Source: Chloroflexota bacterium (GTDB lineage Bacteria; Chloroflexota; Dehalococcoidia; Lucifugimonadales; UBA3495). From it: a stretch of DNA of 8,467 nt. The notes under the pieces were generated by a model. That model worked only from the letters and a program-made list of their open reading frames with translations. It ran no database searches and was not told the origin of the DNA. This document shows, one piece after another, positions 1 to 6,968 of this stretch (position 1 is the stretch's first letter; the number at the start of each line of letters is the position of its first letter). A program made the translations under genes and the position numbers. The stretch covers positions 1 to 8,467 of the forward strand of contig JAPPJA010000474.1 of the NCBI GenBank assembly GCA_028874675.1. Reading direction: 5' to 3'.

Positions 1-1
1 G

Positions 2-532
2 GGTCAGTCCCTGGACGTGGTGCTGATGCCCGGCGCCGCATCCCTGCAGTCCTTCGACGACGGAACGGGCTTGAGGCAGCCCGTTCCCCTGGCCTTCAGT
101 TCGCTCAACAGCTACGTCATCCAGGACACGGAGCGAACAGAGCCCAGGACCGATCTGGAAAACGATCCTGACCCGCGGGGCCCGTTCTCCCCGGTCACTT
201 TTGTCAGGGCCCTGGGACCGGTGGGGGCCGCCCCTCCCACCAACCCCGCTTCCATTGCGGAGAACGACATTGCGAGCATGGTCGTGATGGGAGACTCGGA
301 CTTTGTGTCCAACAGTTTCTATGACCGGGGAAGCGGCAAGGACCTCTTCCTTAATTCCGTCAACTACCTGGTGGGAGACCATTCCCTGGTTTCCCTCCGC
401 CCCAAGGCGCTGGCCATCAGGGAATTTAACGTGGACCGCAACCAGGAGAATTTCGTCAAGTTCTCTTCCTGGCTGCTGCTTCCCGGGTTGATGGGGCTGA
501 TGGCGGGTCTGGTGTGGTGGATACGGCGGTAG
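2..532 (+). CDS. GldG-family ABC transporter accessory protein, C-terminal part (5' end outside window)
   Basis: The frame is open from the left edge to TAG at 530-532, so this is the last 176 or so residues of a longer protein; the GTG at 17 is internal, not a start. The visible part ends like GldG / ABC_transp_aux proteins. It has a segment reading VVMGDSDFVSNSFYD (a GDSDF-type strand-loop), then DLFLNSVNYLVGD, then SLRPK, and then one C-terminal membrane helix of about 17 residues (WLLLPGLMGLMAGLVWW) ending in IRR. In this family the large soluble domain sits outside the cytoplasmic membrane and the C-terminal helix anchors it, working with an ABC-2 permease and an ATPase. Those partners would be expected to the left. 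The following DUF4340 gene is a common neighbour of GldG genes, which supports the call. The substrate cannot be told from the sequence. Confidence 0.8.
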   Translation, partial: GQSLDVVLMPGAASLQSFDDGTGLRQPVPLAFSSLNSYVIQDTERTEPRTDLENDPDPRGPFSPVTFVRALGPVGAAPPTNPASIAENDIASMVVMGDSDFVSNSFYDRGSGKDLFLNSVNYLVGDHSLVSLRPKALAIREFNVDRNQENFVKFSSWLLLPGLMGLMAGLVWWIRR

Positions 533-674
533 GCGCGAGCTCCGCCATACCAATTGGCGCGAACAACCCGGGTCCGCTGTCCAGCGCTGTGCAAGGGCGC
601 TGAGACCGGCGTACAGGCGGGGCCGGAATTCCCTTCTTTGAAATATTACCGGTATGTCGGCAGGTTGACTATCA

Positions 675-1679
675 ATGAATATTCGGCTCACCATTCTCCT
701 GATTGTCGTACTTCTCCTGTTTGGCGGCACCGTCGCGGGTGTGGTCCTGACCAGGAATCCGGAACCCAAGCAGGATCAGGACTGGCTCTGGAGGGTGGAT
801 GACAATTCTTTGACGAACATTGTGGTTACCTACCAGGGCGATACGGTGGAATATCGGAAGAGGCCCGGGGGTGTGCGCTGGTTCATAGTTGAGGAAGATC
901 GGGAACGGCAGGTATATCAGGATAAGTGGAGCGGTACTCCGCTGCTGCTGAGTGGCCCCAAGGTAGTCCGCACCCTGGCGGACGAAATGGGGGACGCGGC
1001 TCAGTATGGTCTGGCTCCTCCCATAACTGCAATCCGTATCACGGAGCGGACCGGTCGCAGCTATGAGGCGCATCTTGGGTTGGAAACTCCCGATGGGCAA
1101 AATCAGTATGCGCGCCTGGTGGGCTCGGAAAAGCTCTTCATCGTGCCACAGATCTGGGCTCGGGTCCTTAATCGCCTCGTCTTCCAGCCCCCATATCCGC
1201 GGCTATACGACACGGACATAGAAGACCGCCAACTGCTTAACGTGGGGAAGCAGGAGGTCATTTACTTCGAAGTTACCGTGGATGAAGAAACGGTTGTCTA
1301 TGGGGAGGACCGGGAAGGGAACTGGTACATTGTAGAAGAGATCGAAGGGACCGAAGAGGAACGCGATATCCCCATACCTGCGGAAGACTGGGAAAACTGG
1401 GATGTGCTTCTGGAAAATCCCGATGTAATCGACACGGTAAAGGAAGAGTTTCGGGACCCGGAGAACTATGGGCTGGAGCCGGCCACAACAAGTGTATGGC
1501 TGGCAACCAACGCCGACAAGACCTTCGAGTTTTTCCTGGGCGACCTGACTCCCGATGGCGACCTTAGGTACGCCATCACTTCCGGCCAGACTGACCTCTA
1601 CACCGTCCCCGTCGAATGGGCAGAGGCGATTGAAGGACTGGTAAGCAATCCTCCAGTGCCCCTGGGAGAGGGCAGTTAG
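675..1679 (+). CDS. Membrane-anchored DUF4340-type protein with two tandem repeat units
   Basis: 334 residues from ATG to TAG. The N-terminus has a single hydrophobic segment (about residues 5-25, LTILLIVVLLLFGG onward) preceded by one Arg, which fits an uncleaved signal anchor with the rest outside the membrane. The remainder is acidic and rich in beta-type sequence (for example VRWFIVEE and GNWYIVEE, the W..V pattern of DUF4340). Residues 111-175 and 265-329 align without gaps at an offset of 154: both read YGLxP, then LGxxTPDG, then VPxxWA, then LVxxPPxP. It lies 142 nt after the GldG-like gene, and GldG plus DUF4340 is a recurring pair in ABC-export loci, so a role as an outer or periplasm-side accessory subunit is likely. 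No catalytic residues are recognised. The start ATG has only a weak upstream purine stretch, but the membrane anchor begins immediately after it and no better start is visible. Confidence 0.8.
   Translation: MNIRLTILLIVVLLLFGGTVAGVVLTRNPEPKQDQDWLWRVDDNSLTNIVVTYQGDTVEYRKRPGGVRWFIVEEDRERQVYQDKWSGTPLLLSGPKVVRTLADEMGDAAQYGLAPPITAIRITERTGRSYEAHLGLETPDGQNQYARLVGSEKLFIVPQIWARVLNRLVFQPPYPRLYDTDIEDRQLLNVGKQEVIYFEVTVDEETVVYGEDREGNWYIVEEIEGTEEERDIPIPAEDWENWDVLLENPDVIDTVKEEFRDPENYGLEPATTSVWLATNADKTFEFFLGDLTPDGDLRYAITSGQTDLYTVPVEWAEAIEGLVSNPPVPLGEGS
1005..1661 (+). repeat. Internal tandem duplication in the DUF4340 protein (protein-level)
   Basis: The conserved cores are at 1005-1199 (residues 111-175) and 1467-1661 (residues 265-329). 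By eye about 25 of 65 positions are identical with no gap, at a constant offset of 154 residues. A weaker match lies upstream of each core (WFIVEE near residue 69 and WYIVEE near residue 217), so the whole exported part appears to be two copies of one domain. The DNA copies are too diverged to count as a nucleotide repeat. Confidence 0.75.
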
Positions 1680-1761
1680 TCCTTGCGGGGAGTAAACCTG
1701 ACAGCATTGCCTTGCGGGCGCTTCGAAAGAACAACAACAGCCTCCCCAATTGTCGATCACA

Positions 1762-1769
1762 AGAGGTGG
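1762..1769 (+). promoter_or_regulatory. Ribosome binding site choosing TTG 1774 as the cinA start
   Basis: AGAGGTGG ends 4 nt before TTG 1774, with the GAGGT core 6 nt away. An earlier in-frame TTG at 1750 lies upstream of this site and would add eight residues (starting MSITRGG) not expected in the family. Starting at 1774 gives MKAEILSIGTELLMGE, which matches the usual CinA N-terminus. Confidence 0.6.
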
Positions 1770-1773
1770 TTCA

Positions 1774-3012
1774 TTGAAGGCTGAAATCCTCTCCATCGGC
1801 ACCGAGTTGCTGATGGGCGAATTGACCGACACCAATGGGTCGTGGATTGCGACTCAACTTCCGCCCCTGGGAATTCAGCTTCAGTGGGTGTCTATCATCG
1901 GCGATGACCTGGACAAGCTGACAGAAGCTTTCACCAGGGGACTGGACCGGTCCGACGTAATTTTCACTACGGGCGGCCTGGGCCCGATACAGGACGACTT
2001 GACCAGGGAAGCGGTGGCCGCAGCCCTGGGAGAGACCCCAACAGTCCAGCAGTAAGTGGTGGACAACCTGGAGAGGTATTTTGCGGGCAGGGGCATTGCC
2101 ATGCCCGCCCACAACATCAAGCAAGCCCACCTGATCCTCTCCGCCCAATTCGTTCGAAACCGCAATGGCACTGCGCCCGGATGGTGGGCGGAAAGAGACG
2201 GGAAAATAATTGTTTGTATGCCAGGGCCGCCGGGTGAAATGCAGCCAATCTGGCACGAGGAGATAGCTCCCCGCCTCCGGGAGCTGGTTGATGAAGAAGT
2301 TACCATCACCAGGAACATCAAGACCCTGGGCATGTCCGAAGCGGCTATCGACGAGGAAATATCCGAGTTCTTTGGCCACGAGAATCCCTACCTGGGCATA
2401 TATTCCAAGGCCGATGGCATCCACTTGCGGGTGATTGCCCGGGCCAGGGATGAAGAAACCGCGAGGGAGATGATAGTTCCGGTGGAGGCCGCAATTACCG
2501 AGAGGTTGGGGCCCTACATCTGGGGCTATGACTCTGAAACGCCGGAAGAGGCCGCAGGGCAAGCCCTGTCGGAACGCGGTTTGACCCTGGCCACCATGGA
2601 GTCTGCCAGCGGCGGATTCCTGGCCAACAGCATTACGGACGTTCCGGGCAGTACCGGCTATTTCAAGGGCGGAATAGTCGCGACGACGAAGGAATTGCTT
2701 GTCGCCAGCGGAGTCCCCACCGACATTTTGGGGCAACACGGTCTGGCCAGCGCAGCAACCGCTCTGGCTATGGCCAACGCTGCCCGGGAGACCATGGGCG
2801 CCGACTACGGCATCGCGATTACGGGGGTAATTGGGCCCGAGCCTGTGGAGGACCAACCCGTGGGGCAGGTTTACGTGGCAATAGCGGGTATGAAGGAGGT
2901 CCGGCAGCTCGAGTTTCGTACGCCCCCGAGGCGCATCGTCATCAAGCGCCGGGTAGCTAACACGGCCCTGACCGAGTTGCGGAAACTGATAGTGGCGGAA
3001 CACGAGGGCTGA
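1774..3012 (+). pseudogene. cinA: CinA-like protein (MoaB-like domain plus PncC-type domain), interrupted by an in-frame TAA
   Basis: From TTG 1774 to TGA 3010-3012 the frame encodes a full-length CinA (about 411 residues plus one internal stop; the family is usually 410-430). The N-terminal MoaB/MogA-like domain shows IGTELLMGE, IIGDD and TTGGLGPxxDDLTREAV. The middle has the PGPPGEM motif, and the C-terminal PncC-type domain has ESASGG and DVPGSTGYFKGG. TAA at 2053-2055 splits it after 93 residues, inside the first domain rather than at a domain border. The frame then continues with GTG GTG and no other stop or shift. Neither half looks independently useful, though restart at GTG 2056/2059 or ATG 2101 could yield the rest of the protein. 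The PncC domain is also divergent: the usual Y(S/T)NxxK stretch is TTKELL here, and TGIAGP reads TGVIGP. CinA homologues with active domains hydrolyse NMN amide and ADP-ribose-type compounds; both activities are doubtful here. A base error at the TAA remains possible. Confidence 0.85.
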
Positions 3013-3051
3013 AGATCCCCCGCAATCGCGGGACCAGGAAGAGCAAAAGCT

Positions 3052-3081
3052 AAAGGGCGAGCTGTTTAAGGCTCGCCCTTT
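3052..3081. terminator. Bidirectional stem-loop terminator between convergent genes
   Basis: AAAGGGCGAGC at 3052-3062 and its perfect complement GCTCGCCCTTT at 3071-3081 form an 11-bp stem with an 8-nt loop. It lies 39 nt after the cinA stop and 26 nt after the end of the VWA gene on the other strand. The stem itself ends in TTT on each strand, followed by CTGTTC on + and AGCTTTTG on -, so the U-rich tail is better for transcripts arriving on the - strand. A second, weaker hairpin (CCCGC, loop AATC, GCGGG) sits at 3019-3032. Confidence 0.75.
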
Positions 3082-3107
3082 CTGTTCAGCGACCGTCTTT
3101 GTCGAGC

Positions 3108-6100
3108 TTAAGCAGTCAGCTGCCGGTACAGCATGGGCAACCGCTCTGGGAGGGCCCAGATGTCGCCCAGGACTTCGTAGCCCATGTCGCCGCACATTTC
3201 CTTCAGGTAGTCGTGTCCGGCCTTGTCCACCGTTAGGCAGAAGGGCGTAATATCCTTCCGCTTGGCTTCCAGCAGGGCCATGTGCGTATCGTGGACCGCG
3301 TACTCCTTCTCCACCCCTTCCCGGCTGTAGCCCCGGTCCTGTGGCCGACCATCGCTTATCAGGAACATGATCTTGGTCGGCGAGTCCTGGTTTTCCAGCT
3401 TGGTGATGGCGTGGCGGATGGCGCTGCCCATGCGGGTAGCGTGCAACGGGGTTATCTTGTCTATCCGGCGCTTGATCCGCTCGGTGAAGTTCTCTTCAAT
3501 GTCCTTGATCACATAGAACTCTACGTTTTCCCGGCCATACCCGGAGAACCCATAAATACCGTAGTTGTCGCCTATGGATTCCAGGGCCTGGATCAAGAGC
3601 GCGGTGCTCTCCTTCTCCAGGTCGATAATGCGCTTGTAGTGCCGCCGAACCAGGCCTTCACGCCGACGGCGCAGCCACACCATGTACTCCACCGGGTCGT
3701 CGGGGGCATCCCGGTCGTCCACTGTATGCCTGCCTTCGTCAATGGCCTCAGCCGTGGAGGCGCTCATATCCAGCAGGAAAACGACCGAGACATCCCGTTC
3801 GATCTTGTTGCGACGCCAGTAAATCTTTTCATCGGGCGGAACCTTCATGCGAATGTCCGCCGCCGCCTCGAGAGCCGCGTTAAGGTCAATGTCCTCGCCG
3901 TCCACCATGCGATAGATTTTCCGGAAAGTTTCCGGCATGATGAGCTCAAACTGCCGCTTGATATGGCTGAGAAGGGTTGAGTAGTTCTTTAGTGCGTCGT
4001 TATAGAAGGCCGGGTCGCCCTCGTCCAGGGATTTTTCCTTAACGACGCACCAGCGGGGCTTGTAATCGTTGGCGCGGAAGTCCCATTCGTCATAGACATA
4101 GGCCTTGGGCTCGCGGGCTTCCAGCTCTCCGCCCTGATCGTCGTCGTGGAGCAGCGGGCCGTAACCCTGCCCGGGCTGGGAGTTGGGAGGCGGCACCCCG
4201 GCTTCTTTCATAATGTTCTGGGCAAAGGTACTGGTGCTGTTGTTTATGTCGCCCTGCTCGGCGTCCAACTCCAGCTCGGCGCTGTCCTGCAGCAACTGTT
4301 CCAGCATTTCCTGGGAAAGCGGCTCGCCTTCACCCTGCTGGTTCTGGTCCATCTGCAGCTTGGTGAGCAACTGGACCATTTCGGGCTTGAAATCGCCCCG
4401 ATAGTCCACCGGCTCGGGTGAATCGTATGGGTCGCCTTCGCCGGCATCGCCCGAAGAGTCCTGGGAGGCCTGCAGCTTGTCGAGCAGGGACTGGAACTCC
4501 TCTTCCGAAAAGTCCCCCGGCTCTTCCATGTCCTCAGGTTCCCACTGGTCTTCCGGCTGGGTCTCGTTCTCCAGCCTGGAAATAATCTCGTAAGCGCGGA
4601 GGGTGGCTTCCCCGGTATCCTCCACGTTGGCAGCGACGTCCCGCAGGACGACGAGAATCTGGGCCAGCATGGTGGCCTCTTCCCGAAAATCTACAGGTAT
4701 CGGCAGGTTATTGAACTGGTCCAGGCTCATCCGGATCAGCAACTCCACCAATGCTTCCTGCAGGGGCAGGTCTTCCACTTCGGGTCGGACGGCCAGGGCT
4801 TCGGCCTGCACATCGATGGCGGCCCGCCGAATGCCGGGGTATTCCGCCTTGATTCGGTAGTCCAGGCGCACGTCTTCCAGGACGGTGAAAAGGTCGAAGG
4901 CCAGGCGGCGGTCGTCAAAGAGGCTGAGGAATCGTCCGATGTCGGTGTACGCGCGCATCTGTCCATCGGGTTCCAGATCGCCCACCAGCACGTCGTCGGA
5001 AATCTGGCTGGCTCCTCTTTCCCGCTCCAGGATGTAGCGGCGTTCTTCTTCAAAAAGATGTGCCGTACGGCTGAAATCGTAGTCGAAGCTGCCGAACTCC
5101 AGGTGTGCGACCTGGTGGGTAGCGACGACCTTAAACCAGGAGAAGTTTTGCTCTTTGTTCTGGTAGTGGTCAACCACCGGCGGGAGAAACACCTTGGTGC
5201 CATCGGTTGTAGCGGTATCCTGGTCCACCCAGCCGATGTTGCGGCGCACCAGTTCCTGGGTGCTCAGCGCCTCAATAGGTGAGCCGGACAGGGCACGGCA
5301 GTAGAGCCGCACCACACCCTTCACGCGATCCAGTTCCAGGCTGGAAGACAGGGTTTCAAGAAGGGATTCCGACGTATTGGACTCGACCTTGAAAAAAGCA
5401 ATACCGCTTTCCGGATTGTCTTTCAGGAGCTGGACTCCATGCTGGAACCAGGTATCCAGCTGATTGATGGTTACCCGGTGCATCACCCCGTCCAGACTCT
5501 TCAGGAAACAGGACACCGCCTCCGGGGTAACGGCCAGCAGTCCCTCGCAAAGGTCGAGAATGTGGGCCTGGGAACTCTGAGGAATCTGTCCCAGGGCCTG
5601 GCTGCCGTCGGAAAGGAAGCGAGCCGTGTCCCGAATACCCACCTTGGTAAGGCGCTCGCCTAACTTGAGGAAGCGGCTGGTCTGCCCTTCGTCTATTTGC
5701 TGCAGGGCTTTGGGGGCTACCTCGAAGCAGCTCTTGACCTCGCGCCAGTTGCCGTCGGAAAGGGCGCGGCACATGGCCAGGAAGGCCTCCCGCTCGCGAC
5801 CCATCACCGGCAGCACGTCCTTGCCCAGGGTGAGGCACTCTACCGCAACGTCGTAGGACTTGTAGGAGAGCGCCTCTACCAGGGAGGCAAATACTTCCAC
5901 GTCCCAGAAGGGAAGGTTGCGAATCAGGTCCGGACTAACTTCGAAGAAACGGCCGGACAGGGTACTGGACTTCCAGGTGCCCTTGTAGAGGCTGCGTCCC
6001 AGGCCGGCCCAGCGGGGGATGTACTGGGGCCGCAGGTTCGAGACTATGGAAGGGCTGGCCTTGAAGAAGGATACGGCCAGCGCCGGCGAATCCTGGGACA

Positions 6101-6368
6101 GGTAGGTGCCGCAGCGGGCCCACTGCATGAACGAAGGGAAAGCAAGAGAGCGGGCCACCAGCGGGCAAACCCGATAATACTCAACCGCTGATTCCCAAGA
6201 CCGGACCGTCTGGCCGGCTATGGCCGCACCCTCCTTGCCCCAGAGAACAAGCTCTTCGGAGGAGAAGGATGTTTCCATCTCCTCCAGCGCTTCACGATAG
6301 GCATCCAGCACTGCCGGGGGGAATTTGGCCAGTTCAGCTTCTAATTCATCAAAGGGAGCGTTGCTCAA
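3108..6368 (-). CDS. NorD/CbbO-like VWA-domain protein with N-terminal helical repeats
   Basis: 1086 residues, starting at TTG 6368-6366 and ending in TAA. Order of parts: residues 43-340, about eight helical repeats of roughly 37 residues; 396-520, a conserved block with THQVAHLEFG (H418, H422, E424) and LEDVRLD (E498, D499, D503); 598-760, an acidic low-complexity linker; 858-1080, a VWA domain. The MIDAS metal site is complete: D867-x-S869-x-S871 (DMSAS), T978 and D1006 (SDGRPQD). The C-terminal part (TPFCLTVD, then LPERLPMLYRQLT) is that of NorD proteins. NorD and CbbO work with NorQ/CbbQ AAA+ ATPases to activate NO reductase or Rubisco. Known NorD proteins are commonly around 600-800 residues, so this one is long, the extra length being the repeats. 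It overlaps the NUDIX gene by 4 nt (TTGA), and the ATPase lies two genes upstream in the same operon. No signal peptide or membrane helix is visible, so it is likely cytoplasmic. Its target is unknown. Confidence 0.88.
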   Translation of the reverse strand: MSNAPFDELEAELAKFPPAVLDAYREALEEMETSFSSEELVLWGKEGAAIAGQTVRSWESAVEYYRVCPLVARSLAFPSFMQWARCGTYLSQDSPALAVSFFKASPSIVSNLRPQYIPRWAGLGRSLYKGTWKSSTLSGRFFEVSPDLIRNLPFWDVEVFASLVEALSYKSYDVAVECLTLGKDVLPVMGREREAFLAMCRALSDGNWREVKSCFEVAPKALQQIDEGQTSRFLKLGERLTKVGIRDTARFLSDGSQALGQIPQSSQAHILDLCEGLLAVTPEAVSCFLKSLDGVMHRVTINQLDTWFQHGVQLLKDNPESGIAFFKVESNTSESLLETLSSSLELDRVKGVVRLYCRALSGSPIEALSTQELVRRNIGWVDQDTATTDGTKVFLPPVVDHYQNKEQNFSWFKVVATHQVAHLEFGSFDYDFSRTAHLFEEERRYILERERGASQISDDVLVGDLEPDGQMRAYTDIGRFLSLFDDRRLAFDLFTVLEDVRLDYRIKAEYPGIRRAAIDVQAEALAVRPEVEDLPLQEALVELLIRMSLDQFNNLPIPVDFREEATMLAQILVVLRDVAANVEDTGEATLRAYEIISRLENETQPEDQWEPEDMEEPGDFSEEEFQSLLDKLQASQDSSGDAGEGDPYDSPEPVDYRGDFKPEMVQLLTKLQMDQNQQGEGEPLSQEMLEQLLQDSAELELDAEQGDINNSTSTFAQNIMKEAGVPPPNSQPGQGYGPLLHDDDQGGELEAREPKAYVYDEWDFRANDYKPRWCVVKEKSLDEGDPAFYNDALKNYSTLLSHIKRQFELIMPETFRKIYRMVDGEDIDLNAALEAAADIRMKVPPDEKIYWRRNKIERDVSVVFLLDMSASTAEAIDEGRHTVDDRDAPDDPVEYMVWLRRRREGLVRRHYKRIIDLEKESTALLIQALESIGDNYGIYGFSGYGRENVEFYVIKDIEENFTERIKRRIDKITPLHATRMGSAIRHAITKLENQDSPTKIMFLISDGRPQDRGYSREGVEKEYAVHDTHMALLEAKRKDITPFCLTVDKAGHDYLKEMCGDMGYEVLGDIWALPERLPMLYRQLTA
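5349..6242 (-). repeat. Array of about eight 36-40-residue helical repeats in the VWA protein
   Basis: Repeat starts fall at residues W43, W83, W120, F160, F196, F233, I270 and W307, giving spacings of 40, 37, 40, 36, 37, 37 and 37. The shared pattern is an aromatic or large hydrophobic residue, then G or C at +3 or +4, L at +7, then an A..FF or A..CF helix, and often SP before a leucine-rich turn (FFKASP, FFEVSP, CFEVAP, CFLKSL, FFKVES). This resembles TPR/HEAT-like alpha-solenoid units, but no named family was assigned. The copies are diverged, so this is a protein-level repeat. Confidence 0.7.
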
Positions 6369-6958
6369 GACGTCAGCCCCTCCTTTTTCAAAGGCTCTTC
6401 CATGATGTCCAGAAACTGCTGAAGTATCTTGGCAGTAGCTCCAAATACGACGTGCTCGTCGTGGACATAGGAATATACCGTGGTCAATCCTTCGCCGGTC
6501 AACCGGGTTTCCCAGCGGATGTTCGCCGGGTCATAAAGGCTCCTGACGGGAACCTCCAGCACCTCAGCAATTTCCAGGTCACTGGGGCTGAAGGGGTACG
6601 AGTGGGGTATTGCTCCAACAAAGACCCTGACACCGAATCCGCTGCGAGTCACGGCATCATCCAGTTGGCCCAGGATGGTGACATCCGAAGGGTTGATACC
6701 CATCTCCTCTTCGGCTTCGCGCAGGGCAGTCTCCTGGAAGTCGCCGTCCTCGGGGTCTCTGGCCCCTCCCGGGAAGGAGATTTCCCCTTTGTGATGCTCC
6801 ACAATTTCCGATCGCTTGTTGAGGAGAACGCAGTATTCCCCATTCTTGGGATAGAGCGTCAACAAAACGGCGGCAGGCATAAGGCTCTCATCGGTCAATA
6901 TCCATCTGGACCGTTGCGCCAATGCCTGCTTAACCAGGTCGGGGAAGGATGAACCCAT
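6365..6958 (-). CDS. NUDIX hydrolase, CoA pyrophosphatase type (NudL/NUDT7-like)
   Basis: 197 residues from ATG 6958-6956. Members of this subgroup split CoA or acyl-CoA into 4'-phosphopantetheine compounds and 3',5'-ADP, using Mg or Mn. The UPF0035-type signature is seen at residues 45-65 (LLNKRS, then HHKGEISFPGG), which singles out CoA-type NUDIX enzymes. It is followed by the NUDIX helix TALREAEEEMG (77-87) with the metal-binding glutamates E81, E84 and E85. The spacing between FPGG and REAEEE is that of the CoA subfamily rather than the general NUDIX box. Size matches family members of about 190-220 residues. The TTG one codon earlier (6961) is too close to the AGAGGT site, so ATG is preferred. 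It starts 8 nt after the ATPase stop and overlaps the VWA gene by 4 nt. Substrate specificity is inferred from motifs only; another nucleotide-diphosphate substrate is possible. Confidence 0.85.
   Translation of the reverse strand: MGSSFPDLVKQALAQRSRWILTDESLMPAAVLLTLYPKNGEYCVLLNKRSEIVEHHKGEISFPGGARDPEDGDFQETALREAEEEMGINPSDVTILGQLDDAVTRSGFGVRVFVGAIPHSYPFSPSDLEIAEVLEVPVRSLYDPANIRWETRLTGEGLTTVYSYVHDEHVVFGATAKILQQFLDIMEEPLKKEGLTS
6377..6388 (-). promoter_or_regulatory. Ribosome binding site supporting the TTG start of the VWA gene
   Basis: On the - strand AAAAAGGAGGGG lies inside the 3' end of the NUDIX gene and ends 8 nt before TTG 6368. This is the strongest Shine-Dalgarno sequence in the window. 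It supports a TTG start that overlaps the NUDIX TGA by 4 nt, so translation of the two genes is probably coupled. Confidence 0.75.
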
Positions 6959-6962
6959 CAAG

Positions 6963-6968
6963 ACCTCT
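6963..6968 (-). promoter_or_regulatory. Ribosome binding site of the NUDIX gene
   Basis: AGAGGT on the - strand overlaps the stop codon of the upstream ATPase gene and ends 4 nt before ATG 6958. It would be only 1 nt from the alternative TTG 6961, which is why ATG was chosen. Confidence 0.5.

Noticed and set aside
533..674. Intergenic gap after the GldG-like gene, with a possible hairpin (CAGCGC 582-587 with GCGCTG 597-602)
   Set aside because: The stem is only 6 bp with no T-rich tail, and no convincing -35/-10 pair was found, so neither a terminator nor a promoter is called.
1681..1718. Direct repeat CCTTGCGGG at 1681-1689 and 1710-1718
   Set aside because: Nine bases repeated once in a short intergenic gap is compatible with chance; no symmetry or promoter nearby suggests an operator.
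1203..1835. 210-codon open frame on the - strand across the DUF4340 gene and the cinA start
   Set aside because: It overlaps two supported + strand genes and shows no domain; treated as a shadow.
2053..2055. TAA in cinA as a recoded or programmed readthrough codon
   Set aside because: TAA ends coaE and the VWA gene normally here, and no recoding structure is evident; a nonsense mutation or base error is simpler.
1771..3195. 474-codon open frame on the - strand opposite cinA
   Set aside because: The + strand frame carries clear CinA motifs across this range. The antisense translation is rich in Arg, Gly and Pro with no recognisable domain, as expected for a shadow in GC-rich coding DNA, and it would run through the terminator.
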